A model generated the notes under the pieces. The model saw only the letters and a program-made list of their open reading frames with translations, was not told the DNA's origin and did no database searches. Below are positions 23,215 to 32,969 of a stretch of DNA of 64,000 nt, piece after piece. The stretch is from Cycas panzhihuaensis (taxonomy: Eukaryota; Cycadophyta), in contig CM041465.1 in assembly GCA_023213395.1 (NCBI GenBank), positions 160,711,741-160,775,740 on the forward strand, read 5' to 3'. A program made the translations under genes and the position numbers. Each line of letters opens with the position of its first letter. Within the stretch, counting starts at the first letter, position 1.

Positions 23215-24300
23215 TCATTGGTGAGATTGCATGAGTAGGTGAAGACTTGGATTCAACAGCAGTGGTAGGCTAGAAATCCACAATCATGCCGGATAGAAAA
23301 AGAAGAAGAAGAAGAAGATAAGAAACCATGAGAAGAGGTGACTTCGTAGACCTAGACCAGGGTGTAAGACTGGGATTAAAAAGAAAATATAAAGAAAAAA
23401 AAGAATAAAAATAAAATAAAAATTAGAATAGGAAAACAAAAATTAGGAGAAGATCTAACCATTATAGATGAAGAAGTTGACAGACCTATAAAATATCCAT
23501 AGGCAACCATACCCATAGTATTAATATATATTGAAGAAGAGTGCCAAAAAGGATGAAGTTGGCTATAGTAAAGAGACAATAAGAAGTTCTAGAATAATTA
23601 AATGGTCAACCACTAGAAGTCAATTTTGGTCCTTTTAAAGATATTTTAGAAGAAGGCTTAGACCTAATCTCTTATAATCCCTAAGATGTCTCATAATAGA
23701 AGATATCTTTCTTGGCAAAGGTTACTCAACAATTACTAACTAAATTGGAGTAGAGGACCAGGAGGCATCTACATGACATGCAAAGGATATAAAAGTTAGA
23801 GGAGAAATTAGCCACTACTAAAGCTCATTTAGAAAATTTGAAGGAATTCATAATGGATTGGGGAAGAGATACAGATATTGTGAATCACCAGATGTAAGCA
23901 TTCAAAGCTTATTTTAAACAAGATAACCCCCTTAAGTTGCATGAAGTCATATATAAGTTAAGGGCTTAGATTGTTAAAAAATAAGAGGAATTCATCCATG
24001 CCAATATATTTTGGAGTAAAATTTATCACGTACATCAGGATTTACATATGGCCAAACAAATGAACAACAAACTCATAAAAGAAATTAAACATCTGTATTT
24101 AGGAGAGAGACCTACTTTGGCATAGTTAGATGTTGTGCATGACATTGTCTATTGATCTCAAGGAGTTGGAGTACCACCTACTATTATGTAGCCTGATCCT
24201 ATCTATGTACGGTAATCAACGAATAAATTATGTAAGACGAAAAAAGAAGCATGGTGATCATAGTTCAAAAGTTTTGGGGGGAAGGAGTTGGGGTAAAAAT
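23215..24300 (+). pseudogene. Unassigned reading frame downstream of Gypsy B, right half; basic run and helical, coiled-coil-like region
   Basis: Continues the frame interrupted by Copia D. It begins VIGEIA-x-VGEDLDSTAVVG, then a basic stretch (PDRKRRRRRR at about 23287-23316) that could act as a nucleic-acid-binding or nuclear-localisation segment. A long charged helical part follows at about 23560-24230 (QPLEVNFGPFKDILEEGLDL, LATTKAHLENLKEFIMDWG, QMNNKLIKEIKHLYLGERP), with heptad-like spacing that suggests coiled coil. Stops occur at several codons where Gln is plausible. I do not recognise the family. Confidence 0.4.
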
Positions 24301-24394
24301 TTTTAAAAGCTAGAAATGAGTGAGGACATTCATTAGATTTGTGATAGGGGAGATGTATGTGGTAAAGTTATGCATATATATTTTTTGTTTGATT

Positions 24395-24800
24395 AGGTTA
24401 TAGTTGTGATTATGACTAGGTTGTAGTGTTGCTATAGTCCTTACAATGTCATAGTTACAACCAAGTTATAGTTAAGGCACTGATTACAACTAGGTCATAG
24501 TTGAATCATAGTCATGATGAGGTCATAGTTAAGGTAGCGGTTACGACGAAGTCATAATTAAAGTAATGGTTATAACTAGGTCACAATTAGAGTACTACTT
24601 ATAACTAGATCACAGTTGGAGTAGTGGTTATGATCAAGTCATAGTTAGAGTAGTGGTTACAACCAAATCATAGTCGAAGTAACAATTGTAACTAGATCAC
24701 AATTAGAGAAACAATTATGACCATATCATAATTGGAGTGATAGTTACAACCAGATCATAATTAATACTACAATCGCAACTCATTCATAGTTCAATATAAA
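24395..24800 (+). repeat. Minisatellite of 29-bp units
   Basis: About 13-14 tandem copies of a 29-bp unit close to GGTTACAACTAGRTCATAGT followed by TAGAGTAGT. Two well-aligned units start with GGTTATGATC and GGTTACAACC near 24626 and 24655. The early copies are less regular, with TAGTTGTGATTATGACTAGG near 24400. Copies differ mainly by transitions (C/T, G/A). The array follows the unassigned frame and ends near TCATAGTTC at 24791. Confidence 0.85.
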
Positions 24801-25150
24801 TAAATAAGAACCAATCCTTTTGTCCATAACTAAAGTTATTTTATATAAAACTATCATACTATTTCATATGTAATAAATAGTAGTTAATGCATTCATTTTT
24901 CATGTATAGGAAACAAGTCGATTTAGGAAATAGGATATGAGTAAGTGTGTGTGCATAGTTCTTCTTGCTCTAGTAAGCATGGCATCATAACTATAATTCT
25001 TATGTACTATTTGGGTATGTGTCTAGTTGTGAGAGGACTAGAAGTACTTCCTTATTTCTAATGATATCATATTTTGTATTAATTCTAGTATTACTTATGC
25101 TTATTTTATCTAGTTATTATTATGAGTCCTTAGTAGAGGTAAAGCAAGAT
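24801..25150. other. AT-rich sequence with no gene seen
   Basis: Separates the minisatellite from a Copia RNase H remnant. No domain or repeat structure recognised. Confidence 0.35.
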
Positions 25151-25154
25151 AAAC

Positions 25155-25750
25155 AACAACCCAAGGTTTCAAATTGGAATGCAATTAAGTGAATTCTGAA
25201 ATACCTTTGTGGTTCATTACAATTTGGCATTGATAACTACTAGTTAGAAAATTCTTCTTTGGTAGGTTCCATAGATGCAGATTAGGCTAAATGTCAAGTT
25301 AGTGCTATATAACATCAGGTTACTATTTTAAACTGTGTTTAATAATTATTTTTTAGAGTGGTAAGAAATAACCAAATATCACCTTATCATCCATGAAAGT
25401 AGAATATAAAGTTATTGTTAGTACAATTATAAAAGCCATCTAACTTAGAATGATTCTTGTCAAACTTGGTCTTGAACAAACACATGCAACTCCACTCTTT
25501 TGTGACAACCAAAGTGTTATGAAGATGGAAAAGAATCTGGTATTCCATACAAGAATGAACCATATCGAGGTGCACTATTATTTTATCAAAAAACATATAT
25601 AGGATGGTGAAATCGATCCAGTCTACAAGATAACTGATGAACAAGTTGTAAACATTTTCACCAAAGTACTTGACAGATATAAATTTGAGTGGTTTTGGCA
25701 TAAGCACGATATTCAAATTAATAAACTTATTATTAAGAGAAGGTGGTAGA
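25155..25750 (+). pseudogene. Copia RNase H tail remnant (element E)
   Basis: The end of a Copia pol on the + strand, frame-shifted and stopped. Pieces in order: WNAIK-x-ILKYL, SIDAD-x-A (DADWAG block), LSSMKVEYK (TEAEY block), PLFCDNQSVMKM, FHTRMNHIEVHYYFIK and EQVVNIFTKVLDRYKF (ADIFTK block), ending near KRRW. Stops lie at expected Trp and Gln codons. No reverse transcriptase, integrase or gag of this copy is present, so it is 5' truncated. Confidence 0.85.
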
Positions 25751-26385
25751 ATTAATGATTCGTTCATTAATTCTTTAATATACTTTATAAATATATTATA
25801 AAAATGAATAACTTTAATAATATAATATTATAAAGTGTAAATGTATTTAAGTTATAACTTTCAGTTGTAAGTTCTAGTTTGAGGAGTAAAATACCAACTC
25901 TCTTTATTATAACTCTCTCATACATGTGTGCCACTTGTCCACTATGCATGACTTTCATATTGACTATATATTGAGACTCTTTCTTGGCAATTGTATATAT
26001 ATTCTTAGAGAGATTGTATACTATGTAAGTTGTGTTTATGTGAATGAAGAGTTCTTTTGGGGTTTGAACTTAATTTTTGCCCTCTCAATTTCTTATGCTT
26101 TGATCTTACTTCTATTCTTGTGGTTATTTATTTTTAGTGACTTGAATCCTAGTAAAGAGAATAGGAAATTTGTTTTCTCTCAATACTTACCTCCTCATGT
26201 TCTACTTGCTTATGTCTCTCCTATTATCCCTATACAACATCAAGGGCGATGGGAATAAATAACCAAAACATGTTTCAACATGAGAATTTTAGGTGGATGT
26301 GTGTAATATCCTATTATATGAATGATATATGTACAGAAGATTCTCATCTTAAATCCTTGAATATTTTCTATTATAACCATATGAG
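25751..26385. other. Possible 3' LTR or flank of Copia E
   Basis: Directly follows the RNase H tail, where a 3' LTR would lie, and has TATA-like and pyrimidine-rich stretches (25870-25920). A 110-codon frame at 25926-26258 is hydrophobic and resembles no known protein. Without a second copy the LTR cannot be confirmed. Confidence 0.3.
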
Positions 26386-26387
26386 AT

Positions 26388-26760
26388 TTATATCAAAGTG
26401 TGATTGACTACTTCGGTTTGTTCATCCACTTGTGGATGGAAGGTAGTTGACATATTTACCTCTATATCCATTTTCTCCCATAATGTGGTCCAAAATCTAC
26501 CTAAAAACCTTGAATCTCTATCTAAAATAACAAATTTAGGCAAACCAGAATGAATTGTTGCTTCATGGATTACTATGGATTTCTTATAAGTCATGACTAT
26601 GCACATCTTCCTAAGCTTATCTAGAACTATAAATAAGTAATCATGGCCCTATTTTATCATTAACAATACTCCAACAAATCTATGAATATACTCTACCATG
26701 ATCTATTAGATACCAACAATGGTATATATATAAGCTAGGTTTCCTATTGCTAAGCTTACT
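26388..26760 (-). pseudogene. Gypsy integrase core fragment (element F)
   Basis: A 72-codon open piece (26388-26606) reads HEATIHSGLPKFVILDRDSR, then FWTTLWEKM, then MSTTFHPQVDEQTEVVNHTL. This is the second half of the Gypsy integrase catalytic core: 'SDRD..F', 'MSTAFHPQ.DGQTE', including the catalytic Asp and Glu. Upstream sequence to about 26760 continues it with GHDYLFIVLDKLRKM. There is no pol on either side, so it is an isolated fragment. Confidence 0.85.
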
Positions 26761-27864
26761 TGTACGAAAAAGTATACATCCTCTAATAAACTTGGAGACT
26801 TACTCTTGCATTTAAGGCTAGTAAAGATACCTTTTTAAATTGGCTATTATTTTTTCAACATTAAAATGCCTAGAAACTTCTAATAAATGTATAATTCTAA
26901 TGAGTTAAACTTTTTGTTGTTAAGATTTTAAGCAAAATCTAGCCTTGCCTCTTGATTTTAAATGACATGTTACTTATGTGGCACTTTGGAAGTGAGTGTT
27001 ATATTATGTAGATAAATTTTATGTAAGTCAATTGAAGAACATTAATATTTCTCAACTTTATTATTTTCCCTAGGTTTTGGGGGTAGGTCATATGTGTTTG
27101 AGTATCAAATCATAATTATTATTCTAATTAAGCCATTGCAAGAATAAAACCCTTCATGGAATACATAATGAAGCCCTCAATGAGCTTTACTCTTAGTCAA
27201 CCAGAGACAATTCCCTAATAAGGATGTAGACATATTAGTGCAGTATACTTAATAAGAAGGATCCATAAAATTTTAAGCTTCAAAGTGGTTTAGATAGCTT
27301 TAATGGTACCAAAAAGTGAGTTAGTTGATGCATGCTCTCTAAGAGTGTATTACAGTACTATCATTAATTGAAGAATCTTCTCTAAAGAGACCATAGGGCA
27401 ATTTATCCTATCACCATTTGAAGTATTTTAGATTACTCAAAATCCTAAGATTTATGAAGAGAAGTTGATAAAGTCATACTTGTAGGGTTAAAGATTATAA
27501 TAATGAAGAAGACAACTTAGCAATATTTAGCCAATATAGTGGGTAGATAGCCCACACACCTTATGTTAGTCATTCCTTCATACTAATAAAAAATATTAGA
27601 ATGATCACTTAGTGCCAGTATCTCCCCTCTACAATGGATTGAGCTGCAATCTAGTTATATGCTAATAATTTATTTTTTAAAATCAATTTATGATTTTAGA
27701 AATTATCAGGTAAACCTCTTTTTTGCTTATGCATATAACATTCTTAAATAAAAAATCAATGCTAGCATTTTACATCAATGTAAAACTTTTAACAAAGGGT
27801 TTTGTTCCACTTAGTGTATATTTTGAACTAAAATGTTATAATGCATCTAGAAATTATTTAATAA
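26761..27864. other. AT-rich sequence with no gene seen
   Basis: No convincing frame longer than about 60 codons and no recognisable domain on either strand. Probably decayed transposon sequence. Confidence 0.35.
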
Positions 27865-28299
27865 TGTTAGATTGTATAATGCAAACTTATGTATTTTAAT
27901 GTAATTATTTATGTCACATGTCTAAAATATAATTTAAGTCATTGTAATGTTTTTAACTTAGGTTTATTAAATTTGTGGAAGGTCGTTGAAATTACGAAAC
28001 TGCATTTCAACAAACCTCCTTAGTATTTAATCTCCTAAATTCCTGGAATATGTCTCAGGAATCTAGGAGGGCTATCTTCATGCATTTTTCAAAGGCTGGT
28101 TTGGTCTGTAGGTGGTTTCACCACATGGTTTTTGTTCAGTGTTATTTTATTAATAAAACTAGAATTTAGGAGGTGGTTTTTCTTCCCCAGAAGGGGTTTT
28201 CCACCTGTCAAATCTGTGTGCATATTCAATATTCAATATTTCCTGTGATGTTGTTAATTATGTGATCCTGTGATGTTGTTTATGCACCTATTTCCATCA
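27865..28299 (+). mobile_element. Solo LTR of the Copia C family
   Basis: The sequence matches the Copia C LTR in the opposite orientation. Shared blocks include CATTTCAACAAACCTC, AGGAATCTAGGAGG, AAGGCTGGTTT and GGTGGTTTTTCTTCCCCAGA. It starts TGTTAGATTG and ends TTTCCATCA, about 435 bp. Flanks AATAA (27860-27864) and AATAG (28300-28304) look like a target duplication with one G/A difference. No internal sequence is attached, which is the mark of LTR-LTR recombination. Confidence 0.75.
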
Positions 28300-29316
28300 A
28301 ATAGGCTATATTTTAAAGAATTGTATTTGTCTCATCTTTTTAATTTTAGTTGTGATCTCCTTCATTCTTTTACTTTGTAAATTAAAGTAACCCTAGATCC
28401 ACATGCTTGCTCAAATAACTATTCTATGGTTCCCAATATTACTTGGATTCTTGACACAAAGATTGGGATTTAAGAAATCATTTATACCTCATAAAAAGGG
28501 AGGAGGAAAACATGGAGACTTGAACAAACATAGGTGTCAAAGTGTATATTATAAGGGTATTCACTTAGGGGTTAGGAACACCAAAGGAGGTTGGATTTTA
28601 GTTCATTGATCTCCATGCCCTAGCACAACAAGTGATGAGTGGTGGGTTTAATTCCACCTTTGTAACCCTTCTAATGGGTAATGTTAACAACAATGATGTC
28701 CTCTACACTAATCCCCATTGGATGTAAGGAAGCCCAAACAAGATACAATCAAATAGACAAGAAAATCAAGAAAATCAAGAAAGAATAAGAAAGCAAAAAA
28801 ATCTAAACAACGAAAAAGGTCCCAAATTATCTTTTTGGGAAGCTTCTTAATGTTTAGCTCAGGAATCGCAACATAGTCTAAAATATATTTTACAGCCGTG
28901 ATAATGCAAAGAAATTGAATTGAACTATGCTGGAATTTGAATGTTACTTTTGTAAAATAGCCTTCACTCTTTAATCCAAAATATACTCTAAAAATATCAA
29001 GCTGCGGACAGAAGAGGAAACACTTAGGAAGGCGAAAGATCGTGAGCTGATAAACCCAGAGGGCTCAATTCACCTTCAAAGATGATGATATCGAAATTGA
29101 TAAGATAGTTCAAATATTCTGATACAGTTTAAAATATTCGAAGCAAGTCTCAGGCCTTCGACTTGTTAATTGAGAAAGGACAGATTATTTTATAGATCAG
29201 CACCGCCAGAAGTCCATAGAAATGTACAGATGCCAAGTGAAATAGCAGAGAGCTATATCGATATCGGCTTTTGATGCTACCCCAAACAACACAACAATAC
29301 CATGCAAGAACACGGA
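28300..29316. other. Gene-poor sequence, includes probable 3' flank of the GT47 gene
   Basis: A 68-codon + strand frame at 28403-28609 (GGGKHGDLNKHRC, GVRNTKGGWILVH) looks protein-like, but I do not recognise it. From about 28980 to 29316 base composition shifts toward that of the gene to the right and probably contains its 3' untranslated region. No strong polyadenylation signal is obvious. Confidence 0.35.
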
Positions 29317-30675
29317 TTACAATTCCGTCAGTGGTGTAAGATTAGGGTAAACTCCCATGAATCTGACTTTTAGAGAATCAACCGCACCTTTCAACAGTGC
29401 TTCATCGTCCCTGAAGTACTCGTTGTACACCTTCAAACAATACTCCTGTCTTCTCTCCATCTCCTCTTTATTCATCTGTCTCAACGTAGGCAAAATCCTC
29501 TGGATCTCAGTAGTTGGAAACTGCAGGATGCATTTGTGCCATTGAACCAGAGTGTCGTACGGCTTCACATAATTGTCAGCGATGAGAACGGGGATTCCTC
29601 CTGCACTTAAAACCTCGGTGAAACGATAGGTGCTGGGCTGTCTGCCTGCAGGGACCAATCCAAAGGTAGAATTCATCAGTTCTCGGTAAGAGAAATTGGC
29701 ATAGCGCAGCGCATCCTCGTCACAGTGATTTAACATGGATTGCGAGAAGCGTCTGGGATGCTTGCAGGTGGTGGCCACGATGACATCGTTGCCGTTGTGC
29801 ATTTCTCTGAAGGAATCGTAGCTCCTCAGGGTTCCCTCGTTGTCTCCTGTGTAACGAGTCCCTCGGAACGTCAGGAAGTATTTTCTTTCGAAGGGCGTTA
29901 GCTTTTGAAACTCCGTCATTCGATACCTGATACGATGAATGCCGCTGACGTCGAATCCTGGACGGTAAATGGTTTCGTGCATGTCCGAGATCAGAAGAGA
30001 AGCGAACCCAATGCTTTCCTCGGGTATTACATTCAGCGCCCATCTGTCCTCCAAACTGACCAGAACATGATTCATTCCGCCGTTCCAATACGGGAGCTCG
30101 CGCGGATGTGGAGAACTCTGGTTTCTTGCGTCTAAGAACACAAAGAAAAGACACGCTCGTTCGGGATCGGTGGTGAACCATTTGGTTTTGCCGATCAGAG
30201 GATAGTAGTCCTGGGGATGATACGGGAGGTCGTATGCGTAGATGAGGAGATCGTCCTGCATGTTGTCGCACTTTGAATAATTGAAGCATACGTCCATTGA
30301 ACAGCGAGGGAACTTGACCGGATAGTGCCATGTCCTTCCTTCAGCGTACCATGGCCCCTGCTGCTTTACGATCTCTTTCACGACCACCGGTTTCTCTACC
30401 ACCTGAACAGGAGACTGCGGGGGGCATGCGGAGATGACCGGATCGCTGCAGTTACATCTGAATTCGGGTGTCCGAGCAGCGCTTTCGTTCTCCGAGGGAA
30501 CGGTAGGGCTTTTTGCACATTCGGCATCTCGCTGAAACAATTTGCTGCGAGCCGAGCTCACGACTGAAAGTTTATTTCCGTCGAGAAGAATCACATTGAG
30601 GTCACAGATGAGGAGGACTGCAATCGCAAATGTCAGCAGCAGAGCGAAAGTCACCAAATTGGCTGTCACACCCAT
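29317..30675 (-). CDS. Exostosin-family (GT47) glycosyltransferase, single exon, intact
   Basis: Predicted type II Golgi membrane enzyme that would add a sugar to a cell-wall polysaccharide or glycoprotein glycan; donor and acceptor cannot be read from sequence. The protein has 452 residues. An N-terminal membrane anchor covers residues 7-30. A variable Cys/Pro-containing stem follows to about 120. The exostosin domain runs from about 125 (CSMDVCFNYSKC) to about 425. Its signature near the end is STFGLVPAGRQPSTYRF, then EVLSAGGIPVLIADN (residues 336-368), the nucleotide-sugar half of the fold. Six N-glycosylation sequons are visible (N63, N75, N132, N185, N327, N335), as expected for a lumenal protein. 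The PAG-x-x-PS-x-Y-x-F / SAGGIPV form resembles EXT-like members more than the common angiosperm GT47 form. The start is the first Met, directly before the anchor. There is no frameshift, no stop and no intron signal. GC content is higher than in its surroundings. Confidence 0.92.
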   Translation of the reverse strand: MGVTANLVTFALLLTFAIAVLLICDLNVILLDGNKLSVVSSARSKLFQRDAECAKSPTVPSENESAARTPEFRCNCSDPVISACPPQSPVQVVEKPVVVKEIVKQQGPWYAEGRTWHYPVKFPRCSMDVCFNYSKCDNMQDDLLIYAYDLPYHPQDYYPLIGKTKWFTTDPERACLFFVFLDARNQSSPHPRELPYWNGGMNHVLVSLEDRWALNVIPEESIGFASLLISDMHETIYRPGFDVSGIHRIRYRMTEFQKLTPFERKYFLTFRGTRYTGDNEGTLRSYDSFREMHNGNDVIVATTCKHPRRFSQSMLNHCDEDALRYANFSYRELMNSTFGLVPAGRQPSTYRFTEVLSAGGIPVLIADNYVKPYDTLVQWHKCILQFPTTEIQRILPTLRQMNKEEMERRQEYCLKVYNEYFRDDEALLKGAVDSLKVRFMGVYPNLTPLTEL

Positions 30676-31200
30676 GGGTGGATTTGCTCCTGAGCTTCAG
30701 ATTAAGGACCGATTTGTAAAATTGCAATGGGACGATCTCGATGTGGTAGGAGAGACTTGCAGATGTGTTTTGGATTCGGCTCTGGGTGAGAATTAATGGG
30801 AGACTTTCGGAGGTGATACGACTTGTAGATGAGACAAAACTGCCATACAACACCACCTACAATGCAGGGCCTACCGAAAGCATTGGATATGCCTCGTGCA
30901 TACGCCGTGGCGGTTGGTTTTGTGTGTTTTTCACTTGTGTTGTATTGAATAAGACACGGTGTACTCAATTTCATAAGCATCCTTTCGAGTACGCGAGGCG
31001 ATCCGGGTACCTGCACATGGTGCTTACGAATATGAATTTTATTTTTTGTGGGTGTAAGATCGGAGACCAGACTTACGAGTGCGTTCAACCCATCCAAGTG
31101 GCGTGTTGTTAACCGACGACCGATGGGGTGAACGGACCCAAACGATGAGCGCAGGATCGTTGAGATCACGTTTATTCTTATGCGCACGGAGGCAGTTAGT
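30676..31200 (-). promoter_or_regulatory. 5' leader and promoter region of the GT47 gene
   Basis: About 500 bp upstream of the start codon that, like the gene, is richer in GC and CpG than the surrounding transposon sequence. A 161-codon minus-strand frame (30702-31187) lies here but reads as non-protein-like and ends before the gene. I treat it as leader. I do not see a clear TATA box. Confidence 0.4.
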
Positions 31201-32348
31201 TTTGTAGTTTCTTTCCAAGTGTTATGATCATAACGTGTTTTCGGTGTCGCCTGGTCATTTTTGACCAGTGTTCGTTTCTTTGATTCATACTAGCTTCTTT
31301 TATGTTATTTTTATTTTGGACGTTTCGGGTGTCGTTATGTCTATCCGTATCCGTTTCCTGCATACATATATATATATATATATATATATGTATGGATATG
31401 GATGGCGTGCATTCGTAGGTAGTTTATGATCATTTAATTTTTGTTTTTAAAAATTTTCTTTACTAAATTACATTATACAAACAAATAGAATGAAAATGAA
31501 GGGTCATAACGTTATAGAAAAACTAAATAATTATAGACATCCATGAACTAAATACTCTTAAAAATTCATTTTAAGGAATGAAACTAAATTATATTATATA
31601 AGTCAAAAGAGTTAAGATGAAGGTAGTTAATCATAACATTTCAAAAAAATTACAACACATATAGATTGTCTAATTTTAATTTTTTCTTCTACTTGGCATG
31701 CATAGTGGTACAAATTAAATTGATATGATTTATATCATTTTAGTTTAAATTATGTGTTTTAATTTTTTTAAATCATTATACACACACACACATATACAAT
31801 GAATTATATATTGTATTACATTACAAAACAAAAGTACATATTCGAGGAGGTCTTTGAGAAAAGGAATTAGAGAACTAATACAGACTAGAAAATAAGAGGC
31901 AAAAACTACGAATATTAAAAACAAAAAAAAGAGCAAGTAACAAAAGTAATACATGAGCAAATCCTTTATCTAGGGAAATACATAAATGGGCATAATGGCA
32001 TATGCAAAAATGATACCGTCATAGAAGAGTTAGTTGAGCTTGAGCTTATTTGGTATTGTTGACCAATGTTTTTGCCCCTTTTCGAAAGCTATTCAAACAT
32101 GTTGATAGGGTTTGTGAATATTCAATTTAAGTAGACAAAATACATTGGCAATATACGGGTGAAAACCCTTCATTGAAATAAAGGTGACTTATTTGATTAT
32201 TTATAATAATATATAAAATCTATGTACATAATTTATAAATTTGGGAGAAAAAGCAATTATGCATAGTGATGTATAAATCTATAAAATAAGCAAAACTAAA
32301 AGAAGATATATGGTAAGTGAAATAAAAAAGGTGTAATATTTAAGAATG
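31201..32348. other. AT-rich sequence with an (AT)n microsatellite
   Basis: No gene seen. A TA/AT dinucleotide run is at about 31367-31389, with TATG/GATG imperfect repeats beside it, and a short (CA)n at about 31780-31791. Confidence 0.5.
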
Positions 32349-32353
32349 ACAAC

Positions 32354-32472
32354 TGTAACGAACCGTTACACCAAAACCCCGAGGTGTTAGTGAAGACCAC
32401 TTAGTAATGGTCTACTTGGTGGGGGGCCCTCTTCACTAACACCTCAGGGTTTTGGTGTAACGATTCGTTACA
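32354..32472 (+). repeat. Complete LTR of element G, a 43-bp-arm inverted repeat
   Basis: 119 bp with TG...CA ends. Bases 32354-32396 are the reverse complement of 32430-32472 with two differences, leaving a loop of 33 bases. The outer 17 bases (TGTAACGAACCGTTACA) are themselves a small palindrome. LTR2 and LTR3 keep only the right arm and part of the loop. Confidence 0.9.
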
Positions 32473-32474
32473 AG

Positions 32475-32487
32475 TGGTATCAGAGCC
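32475..32487 (+). promoter_or_regulatory. Primer binding site 1 of element G, followed by box-B-like sequence
   Basis: TGGTATCAGAGCC, a perfect 12-base match to the complement of the plant initiator-Met tRNA 3' end, two bases after LTR1. Thirteen bases later GGGTTCGAGTC resembles the T-arm/box B of tRNA genes. Confidence 0.9.
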
Positions 32488-32714
32488 AAGGTCACGGGTT
32501 CGAGTCTCAGAGGGGACGACCTTGGAGGGGACAACCTCGGTAGAACGACGGCATAGTAGTGTTCGTCCGGGGCCCGATGATGCGCGAAATTACAGAGAGT
32601 GGGTCACCAAGAGTGGGTCGCCGAGGCGTCGATGCCCTGTGGGGGAGGTATTGTTACACACTTGGGTGGTCTTCACTAACACCTCGAGGTTTTGGTGTAA
32701 CGGTTCGTTACAAG

Positions 32715-32727
32715 TGGTATCAGAGCC
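32715..32727 (+). promoter_or_regulatory. Primer binding site 2 of element G, followed by box-B-like sequence
   Basis: Second TGGTATCAGAGCC, two bases after LTR2. It is followed by CCCGGGTTCAAATCCCGTGG, which has a T-arm-like stem and loop. This second site proves that element G is a tandem of two units sharing an LTR. Confidence 0.9.
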
Positions 32728-32969
32728 AAGACCCGGGTTCAAATCCCGTGGGGGCAACACCGCTTATGGGGGCGGTGGGGTGGCCAGCGTTAAGCGTCGC
32801 CGTCGTAAAACGCCATCGTAGCTGTGGCACTGGGGCGCATGAACGCTAGTGAAAGTGGGGCTAGGCGGAGCTAGCCCGTTTGAACCGGGGGGGAGGTAAT
32901 GGTCTACTTGGTGGGGGGCCCTCTTCACTAACACCTCGGGGTTTTGGTGTAACGGTTCGTTACAACAAC

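Larger units (their letters stand above)
32354..32964 (+). mobile_element. Tandem TRIM-like retroelement G with hairpin LTRs
   Basis: A 611-bp insertion flanked by perfect ACAAC target duplications (32349-32353 and 32965-32969). Order: LTR1 (32354-32472), primer binding site, interior 1, truncated LTR2 (32652-32712), primer binding site, interior 2, truncated LTR3 (32897-32964). Each interior is about 180 bp, non-coding and GC-rich, and ends in a purine tract (GTGGGGGAGGTA; GGGGGGGAGGTA) just before the next LTR. This is the plan of a terminal-repeat retrotransposon in miniature, mobilised in trans, in a tandem form produced by recombination between copies. Copies differ by few changes, so it is young relative to the neighbouring Copia elements. 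Confidence 0.88.

Noticed and set aside
24395-24800. Possible CRISPR-like array
   Set aside because: The 29-bp units are directly contiguous with no spacers, and the sequence is eukaryotic. It is a minisatellite.
25926-26258. 110-codon hydrophobic frame after Copia E
   Set aside because: It lies where an LTR is expected, has no homologous feature I recognise, and has a composition typical of AT/T-rich DNA.
29720-30331. 203-codon minus-strand frame overlapping the GT47 gene
   Set aside because: It is a shadow frame of the GT47 coding sequence: Arg/Ser-rich, no domain, and the GT47 frame is clearly the real one.
30702-31187. 161-codon minus-strand frame just upstream of the GT47 gene
   Set aside because: Composition is not protein-like, no motif is visible, and it ends before the gene in the expected leader and promoter. 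It is more likely a chance frame in GC-richer sequence.
32700-32765. tRNA gene
   Set aside because: The initiator-Met-like bases are the primer binding site in complement orientation. Anticodon and D arms are missing, so it is not a tRNA gene.
32474-32821. 115-codon frame in element G
   Set aside because: It crosses a primer binding site, an LTR and both interiors of a TRIM-like element. It is open only because the sequence is GC-rich.
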